A DNA stretch of 6,074 nt from HGM11367 sp964600435 (GCA_964600435.1 CAZRJB010000026.1:1-6074), one strand, 5' to 3'; positions 1 to 5,111 are shown, numbered from the stretch's first letter. Program-made: numbers and translations. Notes: generated by a model from the sequence alone, not told the origin.

Positions 1-2
1 TA

Positions 3-41
3 GAAAAAAATCTGCAAACAACAGAAACCAATTTCTATTAG
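3..41 (+). CDS. Possible C-terminal tail of an upstream plus-strand gene (partial)
   Basis: One plus-strand frame is open from the window edge to a TAG at 39-41 and would encode a tail ending in LQTTETNFY. The only support is its hydrophilic, protein-like composition and the strong terminator that begins ten bases after the stop. Another frame is open to a TAA at 50-52, so the choice of frame is uncertain. No function can be assigned from 12 residues. Confidence 0.25.
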   Translation, partial: EKNLQTTETNFY

Positions 42-50
42 ATATTCATT

Positions 51-83
51 AAAAAAATTCACACTAAGTTGTGAATTTTTTTT
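51..83. terminator. Bidirectional intrinsic terminator between convergent genes
   Basis: The arms 51-63 (A7 then TTCACA) and 70-82 (TGTGAA then T7) pair perfectly around the loop CTAAGT. The core stem is AATTCACA/TGTGAATT. Because the stem is flanked by A-run and T-run, each strand reads as a hairpin followed by U's. It lies 51 bases past the murG stop on the minus strand and just after the possible plus-strand gene tail, so it can serve both. Confidence 0.8.
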
Positions 84-133
84 ATTGTTAAAATTCTTTA
101 TATTTATTGATAAATTATTTTTTTTTATGTATT

Positions 134-1192
134 TTATAAATTTTTCATGTTTTCAATAATAATTTTGACAATTTTTTCATTGGCAGATACTTTTTCTGAA
201 CTCATTGCAGATATGATTTTAGTTTTGTTTTTATTTAAATTGTTCAACTTTTTAATAAGTGTTTTTGTAGATGCATTCTCTTCAAAAAGAATTTCTGCCA
301 AATAATGTTTTTTAAAATAATCAGCATTTTCTAATTGGTCACCTCTGCTTTCGGCTTTTGATAGAGGAATAATCAGCATTGGTTTTTTAAGTGCCAAAAG
401 TTCAAAAAGGCTGTTTGCACCACCACGACAAACAACAATGTCACTGCAAGCAAAAAAATCTTCAATTGAATTGGTGAATTCTGTTTGGTAGTAATTTTTT
501 GCTTTTATGTTAAGTTTGTTGTTTTTGCCTGTTATATGTAAAACATTAAATTGTTTTGTTAACTCCAATAATGAATTTTTAACTAGATTATTTATGTTTT
601 TGCTACCTAAACTGCCACCAAAAAACAGCACAAATGGCTTGTTTTTGTCAAAATTTTGTTTGGTTAAAATGTTTTGTTTGTTGCCTTTAAAAATTTGATT
701 TCGGATTGGGGAGCCAGTGCAAACACATTTTTTTGATATTTTTGCAGTGTTTTCAAAAGAAGTGCACATTTTGTTTGCAAATTTTAAAATTATTTTGTTG
801 GCAAGTCCAATGCTAAAGTCTGATTCATGTGCAACAACAGGAATCTTGCAACACTTTCCTGCAATTGCAACAGGAACAGAAACGTATCCACCCTTGCAAA
901 AGATTACATCTGGATTTATTTTTTTTATTTCTTTTTTTGTTTTGTGAATTCCGTTTATTAGTTTAAAAGGTATAAGAAAGTTTTTTAGTGTGAGTTTTCT
1001 AACTAACTTTGTTGTTGGAATTGGAATGAATTTGATTTCTTTATAATTCTTTAAAATTTCTTCTTCCATGCTGTTTTTGCTTCCAAAGTAGTAGATTTCG
1101 TCAAAATTTTTCTTTATTAGTGGCAAAAGGGCAAGGTTTGGCATTATGTGTCCCGCAGTGCCACCGCCTGTTATAACAATTTTTTTGGTCAT
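134..1192 (-). CDS. murG: MurG, UDP-GlcNAc:undecaprenyl-PP-MurNAc-pentapeptide GlcNAc transferase
   Basis: MurG adds GlcNAc from UDP-GlcNAc to lipid I to make lipid II, the last cytoplasmic step of peptidoglycan precursor synthesis, at the inner face of the membrane. The 352-residue length is normal for this GT-B fold enzyme. The N-terminal domain has the glycine loop GGGTAGH (9-15), GGYVSVP (101-107) and AHESD (121-125). After GSPIR (161-165), the C-terminal nucleotide-sugar domain has GGSLGS (192-197), CRGGANSLFE (255-264; the last Glu matches the ribose-binding Glu of the family) and SRGDQ (282-286), as in clostridial and bacillary MurG. The ATG at 1192 leaves exactly the usual lead-in to the glycine loop, and no other start fits. 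The 20 bases before it contain no Shine-Dalgarno-like sequence, unlike other genes here. It stands alone on the minus strand and not in a visible dcw cluster. The function is confident. Confidence 0.97.
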   Translation of the reverse strand: MTKKIVITGGGTAGHIMPNLALLPLIKKNFDEIYYFGSKNSMEEEILKNYKEIKFIPIPTTKLVRKLTLKNFLIPFKLINGIHKTKKEIKKINPDVIFCKGGYVSVPVAIAGKCCKIPVVAHESDFSIGLANKIILKFANKMCTSFENTAKISKKCVCTGSPIRNQIFKGNKQNILTKQNFDKNKPFVLFFGGSLGSKNINNLVKNSLLELTKQFNVLHITGKNNKLNIKAKNYYQTEFTNSIEDFFACSDIVVCRGGANSLFELLALKKPMLIIPLSKAESRGDQLENADYFKKHYLAEILFEENASTKTLIKKLNNLNKNKTKIISAMSSEKVSANEKIVKIIIENMKNL

Positions 1193-1251
1193 AATATATC
1201 TATATGTACATTTTTGTTTTTTATTTAATGCATATTGTTAATTGGTGCCAG

Positions 1252-1277
1252 AAAAAAGTGTTTTAAATAAAAACACT
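1252..1277 (-). terminator. Weak terminator-like hairpin upstream of murG
   Basis: On the minus strand the 8-bp perfect stem AGTGTTTT/AAAACACT encloses TATTT and is followed by five U's. The stem is A-U rich, so termination would be weak. It would stop leftward transcripts from the DUF4177-like gene before they reach murG. Confidence 0.35.
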
Positions 1278-1369
1278 CAATATTTTAGTAAAAAGACTTA
1301 ATGTCATATTTTTTTTAACACTAGATGCAAAGCGTTTGTGTTAAATATGTTAAGCACAATGTAAAAATT

Positions 1370-1395
1370 AAAAAAATGCCCTATAAAGGACTTTA
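1370..1395 (-). terminator. Candidate terminator of the small minus-strand operon
   Basis: On the minus strand the stem GUCC/GGGC, extended by AAA/UUU across a bulged A, encloses UUUAUA and runs into seven T's (1370-1376). It lies about 100 bases past the stop of the DUF4177-like gene and outside the TTTCGGAC repeats. The stem is short, so this is a candidate only. Confidence 0.4.
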
Positions 1396-1424
1396 AATGT
1401 GTGCCACTACCAATTTTGATACAA

Positions 1425-1472
1425 TTTCGGACACCTGCAAAAAGTTTCGGACACTTCTCAATTTTCGGACGC
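1425..1472. repeat. Three TTTCGGAC direct repeats (left cluster)
   Basis: TTTCGGACAC occurs at 1425-1434 and 1445-1454, and TTTCGGACGC at 1463-1472. The three copies are in the same orientation, with start-to-start spacing of 20 and 18 bases, close to two helical turns. The flanks of the copies differ, so this is an array of short sites and not a longer tandem duplication. Arrays of this kind are typical of multi-site transposase binding ends (as in IS21-type elements) or of regulator sites. No transposase is present. The cluster begins 23 bases past the stop of the DUF4177-like gene. Confidence 0.6.
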
Positions 1473-1494
1473 CTATAAATTGTAAGTTATCGCA

Positions 1495-1671
1495 TTATTT
1501 TTCAAAAATCAAATCAATAGCTAATGTTTTTCCACTTGCACCAAACTTAACTGGAATAAATCCAATATATTTATAGCCTTTTGATACATATTCTTTTATA
1601 ACATCTTGATGTCCATTTAACTCTGCATTTGTTGTCTTATTGTTATCATATTCTAATCTTACAAATTCCAT
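1495..1671 (-). CDS. Small DUF4177-like protein, 58 residues
   Basis: This complete small gene starts MEFVRLEYDNNK and ends DLIFEK. The central part, HQDVIKEYVSKGYKYIGFIP followed by a short variable stretch and DLIFEK, matches the pattern of small Bacillota DUF4177-type proteins: a helix, an aromatic-rich GY.Y.G.IP strand, and a closing hydrophobic strand. The biochemical role of that family is unknown. The ATG at 1671 is set by the excellent ribosome binding site GGAGGTG at 1678-1684, six bases upstream. There is no signal peptide or membrane segment, so it is probably cytoplasmic. It lies 15 bases after the stop of the 28-residue upstream frame, so the two are probably co-transcribed from the promoter at 1812-1840. 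It sits between two clusters of short repeats, suggesting it came in as cargo or is the residue of a larger mobile segment. The reading frame is confident; the family call is moderate. Confidence 0.75.
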   Translation of the reverse strand: MEFVRLEYDNNKTTNAELNGHQDVIKEYVSKGYKYIGFIPVKFGASGKTLAIDLIFEK

Positions 1672-1686
1672 ATTTTACACCTCCAT

Positions 1687-1773
1687 TCATAACAAAAAAT
1701 TACTATTTATCTGTTTGTTTAGATTTAGCTTTATTCTAATATTAATAATTGCTGCTGCATAGTCTAGTTTCAT
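1687..1773 (-). pseudogene. 28-residue remnant resembling the N-terminus of an XRE-type HTH regulator
   Basis: The frame runs from ATG at 1773 to TGA at 1687-1689. Its first 20 residues, MKLDYAAAIINIRIKLNLNK, resemble the first helix of XRE/Cro helix-turn-helix regulators, which commonly read (I/L)xxIRxKLxLTQEELAxxLGVS. The similarity stops where the conserved TQEELA segment should begin. The tail INSNFLL is unrelated and the stop follows at once. The simplest reading is a regulator truncated by deletion, with its start intact. The ribosome binding site GGAGGTAA (1778-1785) and an upstream promoter remain good, so the peptide may still be made and may serve mainly to couple translation to the DUF4177-like gene. 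An alternative is a genuine small leader peptide. The XRE link rests on about 20 residues and is an inference. Confidence 0.45.
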
Positions 1774-1811
1774 ATTATTACCTCCATGCAAAATGTTTAA
1801 GCTTACATAAA

Positions 1812-1840
1812 ATTATAGCTCTTTTTTAAGAAAAATACAA
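1812..1840 (-). promoter_or_regulatory. Sigma-A promoter of the small operon
   Basis: On the minus strand TTGTAT (1835-1840) and TATAAT (1812-1817, perfect -10) are separated by 17 bases. The start point would fall near 1805, about 30 bases before the ATG of the 28-residue frame. An imperfect dyad at 1852-1870, just upstream of the -35, could be an operator. Confidence 0.65.
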
Positions 1841-1851
1841 GTAGTTTGCCG

Positions 1852-1870
1852 GAATAAGTCGGGACTATTC
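1852..1870. promoter_or_regulatory. Imperfect dyad upstream of the small-operon promoter
   Basis: GAATAAGTC, then GG, then GACTATTC is an inverted repeat with one extra A in the left half. The two-base centre is too tight for an RNA hairpin but suits a dimeric DNA-binding protein. It lies 12 bases upstream of the -35. An operator for a full-length version of the adjacent regulator remnant is possible but is only inference. Confidence 0.25.
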
Positions 1871-1889
1871 TAAGAAATTGTTATAAAAA

Positions 1890-1927
1890 ACCTTTCGTCC
1901 AACAGTACCCACCTTTCGTCCTGCAGT
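1890..1927. repeat. Two ACCTTTCGTCC direct repeats (right cluster)
   Basis: ACCTTTCGTCCAACAGT (1890-1906) and ACCTTTCGTCCTGCAGT (1911-1927) are 17-base copies differing at two or three positions, with 21-base spacing. They resemble the left cluster in the TTTCG core, in orientation and in near two-turn phasing. Copy 2 continues CTGCAG and left copy 1 continues CCTGC, a further hint of relatedness. Together the two clusters bound about 500 bases containing the small operon. Confidence 0.6.
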
Positions 1928-1934
1928 TCTTAGC

Positions 1935-1986
1935 AAAAAAATAAAAAAAGCCCTGCAAAAGCACCTAATGGTACTCCTACAAGGCT
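1935..1986 (-). terminator. Strong intrinsic terminator downstream of tRNA-Ala
   Basis: On the minus strand the arms 1986-1970 (AGCCTTGTAGGAGTACC) and 1965-1949 (GGTGCTTTTGCAGGGCT) pair over all 17 positions. Five of these are G-U wobbles. The loop is AUUA. A long U-rich tail follows (T6, A, T7). On the plus strand the five wobbles become A-C mismatches and no T-run follows, so the element acts leftward only. It most likely ends the tRNA-Ala transcript. Confidence 0.85.
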
Positions 1987-2061
1987 AACTACTTACATTA
2001 CAGATAGGGAAATAACTCCTTTATGTAAAGAAAAAAGGTCTAACACTTATCGTATCAAACC
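1935..2061 (-). ncRNA. Candidate structured RNA segment following tRNA-Ala
   Basis: Read on the minus strand, three hairpins follow the tRNA in series. The first (2061-2037) is a 10-bp stem GGTTTGATAC/GTGTTAGACC with loop GATAA, including three G-U pairs. The second (about 2028-1993) is a stem TTACAT/ATGTAA enclosing 24 bases, in which GGAG/UUCC may pair. The third is the 17-bp terminator. The first and third are fully paired only on this strand, which suggests the RNA structure matters. No known riboswitch, T-box, 6S or SRP RNA signature is recognised. It may be a tRNA 3' trailer released by processing, an independent small RNA, or a decayed leader. No separate promoter was identified between it and the tRNA. 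Confidence 0.4.
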
Positions 2062-2074
2062 TATGCTTTTTAAA

Positions 2075-2151
2075 TGGTGGAGGTGAACGGAATCGAACCG
2101 ATGACCTCCTGCTTGCAAGGCAGGCGCTCTAGCCAGCTGAGCTACACCCCC
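2075..2151 (-). tRNA. tRNA-Ala (anticodon UGC)
   Basis: The 77-base gene includes an encoded 3' CCA (2075-2077). The acceptor stem GGGGGTG/CACCTCC contains the G3-U70 pair that defines alanine tRNAs, followed by discriminator A. The D arm GCTC/GAGC, the anticodon stem CCTGC/GCAGG with loop CTTGCAA (anticodon TGC), the short variable loop and the T arm with GTTCGAATC are all intact. The UGC anticodon reads GCN alanine codons. It is transcribed from its own promoter, with a 5' leader of about 14 bases. Confidence 0.98.
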
Positions 2152-2171
2152 ATGAACACTTTGCGATGTAT

Positions 2172-2200
2172 ATATTATCATTAAAAAAAACATTTGTCAA
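2172..2200 (-). promoter_or_regulatory. Sigma-A promoter of tRNA-Ala
   Basis: On the minus strand a perfect TTGACA (2195-2200) is followed after 17 bases by TAATAT (2172-2177). An overlapping GATAAT gives a 15-base spacer. The transcript would begin near 2165, just before the tRNA at 2151. This is the best -35 box in the window, as expected for a stable RNA gene. Confidence 0.75.
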
Positions 2201-2294
2201 CTACTTTTATGTTTATTTTTAAAAAAACTTTATATATTGTTAAATAAAATCAACAACAAATGCTTTTTGGTTTTAAAAATATGTGTAATAGAAT

Positions 2295-2323
2295 GTATAA
2301 AATAACAAAATGTGTCAACAATT
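2295..2323 (+). promoter_or_regulatory. Candidate sigma-F/sigma-G-type forespore promoter of spoIIR
   Basis: GTATA (2295-2299) matches the -35 pattern GywTA. GTCAACAATT (2314-2323) fits 9 of 10 positions of the sigma-F -10 pattern GgnrAnAnTw. The spacer is 14 bases; the B. subtilis consensus is about 15. No good sigma-A promoter competes. spoIIR is a classic sigma-F target, so context agrees, but such loose motifs arise easily in AT-rich DNA. Confidence 0.4.
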
Positions 2324-2344
2324 TAAGCATTGAATGGGGGAATT

Positions 2345-2866
2345 ATGAAAAAAATTGGTGTTATTGTATCTTGCTTGATTGTTCTTGTGCTTGTTTTGTT
2401 TGGCACAACATATAAACAGGTTAATAGAGATTATTTAAGAATTCATATAAGGGCTAACAGCAATGCAGAAGTAGACCAACTTATAAAATATAAAATTAAG
2501 GATGCGGTTGTAAATGTTTTAACTCCATACATAGTTGACTGTGAAAATTTTGACGATGTTAAAAAAGTTATGCAAGATAATTTGTATGTTGTTGACTCTG
2601 TTGCAAACAGCATTTTAAAAACAAATGGGTTTTCTTATTCTGCAAAAAGTAAGTTGTGTGAGGAAGAGTTTCCAACAAGAAGTTATAACGGATATTGTTT
2701 GGAAGAAGGTTTTTATGATGCAATTATTGTTGAATTAGGAAAAGCACAAGGTGATAATTGGTGGTGTGTTGTGTATCCGCCATTGTGTTTTACAAATGCA
2801 AATTATGGGACAAATGCTGTTTATAAATCTAGAATTTTAGATTTAATTGAAAAATTTGGCAAGTAA
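2345..2866 (+). CDS. spoIIR: SpoIIR, stage II sporulation protein R
   Basis: SpoIIR is made in the forespore under sigma-F and exported to the intermembrane space. There it signals to the SpoIIGA protease in the mother-cell membrane, which then processes pro-sigma-E. The 173-residue product has a short basic start, then a hydrophobic export or anchor segment (about 4-20). The family signature follows: YLRIHIRANSNAEVDQLIKYK (30-50; shown as two overlapping parts, YLRIHIRANSN and AEVDQLIKYK), KDAVVNVL, and the C-terminal block GDNWWCVVYPPLCF (136-149), which is diagnostic. It is somewhat short for the family (B. subtilis about 220 residues), mainly in the C-terminal tail after the PPLCF block. 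The ATG at 2345 was chosen because GGGGG (2336-2340) lies four bases upstream. The in-frame TTG at 2330 would put that purine run inside the gene. A forespore-type promoter candidate precedes it, and a terminator overlaps its stop, so it is probably transcribed alone. Confidence 0.95.
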   Translation: MKKIGVIVSCLIVLVLVLFGTTYKQVNRDYLRIHIRANSNAEVDQLIKYKIKDAVVNVLTPYIVDCENFDDVKKVMQDNLYVVDSVANSILKTNGFSYSAKSKLCEEEFPTRSYNGYCLEEGFYDAIIVELGKAQGDNWWCVVYPPLCFTNANYGTNAVYKSRILDLIEKFGK

Positions 2867-2888
2867 GCCAATTTTTTTTTTTTTTTTT
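2850..2888 (+). terminator. Intrinsic terminator overlapping the spoIIR stop codon
   Basis: The stem TTGGC (2856-2860)/GCCAA (2867-2871) has a six-base loop made of the last codon plus TAA. Beyond a T-T mismatch the stem can extend by five A-U pairs. A run of 17 T's follows (2872-2888). The terminator starts inside the coding sequence and insulates sleB from spoIIR transcription. Confidence 0.75.
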
Positions 2889-2940
2889 AATAATTTGAAT
2901 TTTGTTGCACACAATAGTTTTGTAAAATAAAAGGAGTTTT
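2889..2940 (+). promoter_or_regulatory. sleB upstream region with ribosome binding site and weak sigma-G-like -10
   Basis: The ribosome binding site AAGGAG (2931-2936) is four bases before the sleB ATG, a short spacing. CACAATA (2910-2916) fits 6 of 7 positions of the sigma-G -10 pattern cAtnnTA, and sleB is a sigma-G gene in Bacillus. The sequence about 15 bases upstream (ATAAT) is a poor -35, and the 17-base T-run complicates the call. The promoter assignment is tentative. Confidence 0.3.
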
Positions 2941-3636
2941 ATGGAAGCAAAAAATCAAAATAAATCTTTAAAAAAGTTTAAAAAAATTTTTATATTCAGT
3001 CTTGTTGCAATTTTTGCTTTTGTTTTAGGTGGTACGCTTTATGCAGTTAACTATACAACTCAAACACAAGTTACAGCCGTTGCAACAACATCGCAAAACA
3101 AACAAGTGCAACAAAAACTTAAGGAGTTTGGATATTATAACGGTGCAATTGATGGGATTTTTGGTTCGCAAACAATTCAAGCGGTTAAGAATTTTCAAAG
3201 AGATTATGGTTTGACTGTGGATGGTATTGTTGGAAAAAACACTCTTGCAAAACTTGGAATTTCAAGCGGGAATGGTGTATATTCTTCAAACGATATATAT
3301 TTGCTTGCGAAATGTGTTCATGCCGAAGCAAGGGGAGAGCCATATGTTGGACAGGTCGCGGTTGCTGCGGTTATTTTAAACAGAGTTAAAGACCCAAATT
3401 TTCCAAACACAATTTCGGGAGTGATTTATCAACCTTGGGCTTTTACTGCTGTAAATGATGGGCAAATCAATTTAGAGCCAAATCAAAGTGCCTACGATGC
3501 TGCAACCGATGCCATGAATGGATGGGACCCAACTTATGGATGTATTTATTATTACAATCCAACAACAGCAACAAGTCAATGGATATTTTCAAGACAGACG
3601 GTTGTTACAATAGGTAAACACGTGTTTGCCATATAA
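2941..3636 (+). CDS. sleB: SleB, spore cortex-lytic enzyme (lytic transglycosylase)
   Basis: SleB is made in the forespore, stored near the inner membrane and cortex, and cleaves muramic-lactam-containing cortex peptidoglycan during germination. The 231-residue product has a lysine-rich start and a hydrophobic export segment (about 16-36, ending near LYAVNYTT). A Thr/Gln-rich linker leads to a peptidoglycan-binding type 1 domain (about 54-107) with the usual GYYNGAIDGIFGSQT and DGIVGKNTL repeats. The Hydrolase_2 catalytic domain (about 118-231) starts LLAKCVHAEARGEP; E129 in AEARGE aligns with the known catalytic glutamate. It continues through GQVAVAAVILNRVKDPNFP and NTISGVIYQPWAFTAV to IGKHVFAI at the C-terminus, the complete family pattern. 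The length is close to normal for SleB, and the binding domain argues against CwlJ, which lacks one. ypeB follows after 15 bases, the conserved sleB-ypeB arrangement. The call is confident. Confidence 0.96.
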   Translation: MEAKNQNKSLKKFKKIFIFSLVAIFAFVLGGTLYAVNYTTQTQVTAVATTSQNKQVQQKLKEFGYYNGAIDGIFGSQTIQAVKNFQRDYGLTVDGIVGKNTLAKLGISSGNGVYSSNDIYLLAKCVHAEARGEPYVGQVAVAAVILNRVKDPNFPNTISGVIYQPWAFTAVNDGQINLEPNQSAYDAATDAMNGWDPTYGCIYYYNPTTATSQWIFSRQTVVTIGKHVFAI

Positions 3637-3651
3637 TTAAAAGGAGAATGT

Positions 3652-5007
3652 ATGACTAAAACAAAAACAAGAAACAAGGTAAACATTGGTTTGGTTATTG
3701 CTTTGTGTGTGGTTAGCGGTTTGTTTATTATTAGTTCAATCTTATGGTTGACAAACATGTCAAAAATTAATGATATGGGCTTAACAATTGAAAATGTATA
3801 TGAGCGAAATTTTTATGATTTGGTTGACAATGTTAGTAACACAGAAGTGAAAATGTCAAAAGTTTTGGCTTCTAGTTATGATAGTTATTCAAGAAAACTT
3901 CTTGGAGAAATTAGCAAAAATACCAATAGTGCAAGTTATAACTTGAGCAATTTGCCAATTTCATTGAATGGAATTGATGAAACAAAAAAGTTTATTAATC
4001 AAGTAAGTGGTTACACAAGCACTCTTTGTGACAAATTGGATAGGGGTATAAGTTTAACGTCTGCAGAATTTGACACATTGTCTGAAATATATGACAGTAT
4101 TGTTGTTTTAAAAAACAATTTGAACGAATTTAATGAAAAATATATAACTCAGGGTTTTAACATTTTTGTGAATGGAAATCTTTTAGACGGCGATTACAAC
4201 AACTTTACACTTAAAATTCAAGGCATAAAATCGAGTGATGTTGAATATCCAACCATGATATATGATGGCCCTTTTGCAGATAGTCAATATAACAAAGAAA
4301 TTAAAGGTTTGTCAGGAAATTTGGTGTCGGTGGATTATGCAAAACAAGTGATAAAAGATTTATATCAAGTGCAAGACGCAGCAATTGAATATAAAACTGA
4401 AACAAGTGGAAAAATTGATACGTTTGATTTTCAAGTTGAGTTGAGTGATAATTTGAATGTTTATGTTCAAGTTGCAAAAACTGCAGGAAAAATTTTAACC
4501 ATTAGTGGGTATGGTGACAAGCAAACAAAAAACATTTCAATAAAGGATGCAATTTCAAAAGCAAAACAAATTATAAACAAACAAACTGGTGAAACATTTG
4601 ACTGTGTTTGGAGTGATGTTGTTGCCAATGATGCCTACTTAAATTTTGCTCCCGTTGTTAACAAGGTGGTTTTGTATCCAGATTTAATTAAGGTTAAAGT
4701 TGATTTGGATAGTGGAGAAATGATTGGTTATAGTGCAACCAGTTTTTACACAAACCATACACAAAGAAGTCTAGAAAATGCACTGTTTGAAAAGAGTGAA
4801 GCAGATAAAAAAATTCCGCAAGGCTTTTCGGTGGAAATGTCAAGGCTTTGCCTTGCTCCGCTGGACTATGGCGAAGAAAAACTTTGTTATGAATATAAAT
4901 GCTTAAAAAATGATGAAACATATTATGTTTACATTAATGCAATCAATGGTACAACTGAAAACATTTTGCGCGTTGTTCAAACAAACGACGGCAGCAAACT
5001 TATGTAA
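3652..5007 (+). CDS. ypeB: YpeB, germination protein partner of SleB
   Basis: YpeB is needed for SleB to accumulate and remain stable in the dormant spore; each protein protects the other, and YpeB is proteolysed on germination. The 451-residue product matches the usual length. It has an N-terminal membrane anchor (about 11-33). A helical N-terminal domain opens with ENVYERNFYDLVDNV and includes NLPISLNG and the LTSAEFDTLSEIYDS stretch. YPTMIYDGPF (199-208) is a strong YpeB landmark. The C-terminal half contains about three PepSY-type repeats, roughly 215-285, 295-365 and 375-450. VVLYPDLIKVKVDLDSGEMI is a typical PepSY strand pattern, with GYSATSFYTNHTQRS after it. The ribosome binding site AAGGAG (3641-3646) lies five bases before the ATG. 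Co-transcription with sleB is expected. Confidence 0.95.
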   Translation: MTKTKTRNKVNIGLVIALCVVSGLFIISSILWLTNMSKINDMGLTIENVYERNFYDLVDNVSNTEVKMSKVLASSYDSYSRKLLGEISKNTNSASYNLSNLPISLNGIDETKKFINQVSGYTSTLCDKLDRGISLTSAEFDTLSEIYDSIVVLKNNLNEFNEKYITQGFNIFVNGNLLDGDYNNFTLKIQGIKSSDVEYPTMIYDGPFADSQYNKEIKGLSGNLVSVDYAKQVIKDLYQVQDAAIEYKTETSGKIDTFDFQVELSDNLNVYVQVAKTAGKILTISGYGDKQTKNISIKDAISKAKQIINKQTGETFDCVWSDVVANDAYLNFAPVVNKVVLYPDLIKVKVDLDSGEMIGYSATSFYTNHTQRSLENALFEKSEADKKIPQGFSVEMSRLCLAPLDYGEEKLCYEYKCLKNDETYYVYINAINGTTENILRVVQTNDGSKLM

Positions 5008-5012
5008 AATAA

Positions 5013-5061
5013 ATAGCAGGGCAAAATTTTGGTGTTCAAACAGAAAATTTTGCCCTGCTAT
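5013..5061. terminator. 18-bp perfect inverted repeat between convergent ypeB and CYTH-like gene
   Basis: The arms 5013-5030 (ATAGCAGGGCAAAATTTT) and 5044-5061 are perfect complements around a 13-base loop. The arm starts six bases past the ypeB stop and ends 50 bases from the stop of the minus-strand gene. On the minus strand the stem is followed by TTATTTTA, acceptable for intrinsic termination. On the plus strand only TGTTTAATAA follows, so rightward termination lacks a proper U-tract. The likely role is a shared terminator. Confidence 0.65.
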
Positions 5062-5111
5062 GTTTAATAATATGCTTTTTGTGTTGCAACCAAGGTTTTT
5101 AATAGGTTGTT

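Larger units (their letters stand above)
1193..1424. other. AT-rich intergenic region between murG and the repeat-bounded cassette
   Basis: No convincing gene was found on either strand. The segment holds two weak minus-strand terminator-like hairpins (listed separately) and an imperfect dyad around 1319-1343 with arms AACAC/GTGTT. A clear sigma-A promoter for murG could not be found. TA-rich sequence close to the murG start (TACATA, TATAGA, TATATT) could contain a -10 element, but no matching -35 is visible. Confidence 0.5.

Noticed and set aside
507..947. Plus-strand open frames of 63 and 76 codons inside murG
   Set aside because: They lie antisense to a confident murG, have no ribosome binding sites, and show low-complexity hydrophobic composition typical of antisense AT-rich DNA.
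1425..1927. CRISPR array
   Set aside because: There are only two and three copies of 10-17-base units with roughly 4-10-base gaps, no spacers of CRISPR length, and no cas genes.
1935..2061. T-box riboswitch or other known leader RNA
   Set aside because: No T-box consensus (GGGUGGNACCGCG), specifier loop or other recognisable aptamer is present. The segment follows a tRNA and is separated from the next gene by the right repeat cluster and that gene's own promoter.
2075..2151. tRNA-Ala as an integration site for a genomic island
   Set aside because: No integrase gene is present, and no repeat of the tRNA 3' end was seen elsewhere in the window.
2330..2344. Upstream TTG start for spoIIR giving five extra residues (MNGGI)
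   Set aside because: It would place the G-run ribosome binding site inside the coding sequence. The ATG at 2345 has proper spacing and gives a typical export-signal start.
3029..3214. Plus-strand 61-codon frame within sleB
   Set aside because: It is an out-of-frame shadow of a well-conserved SleB coding sequence, with no independent start signals.
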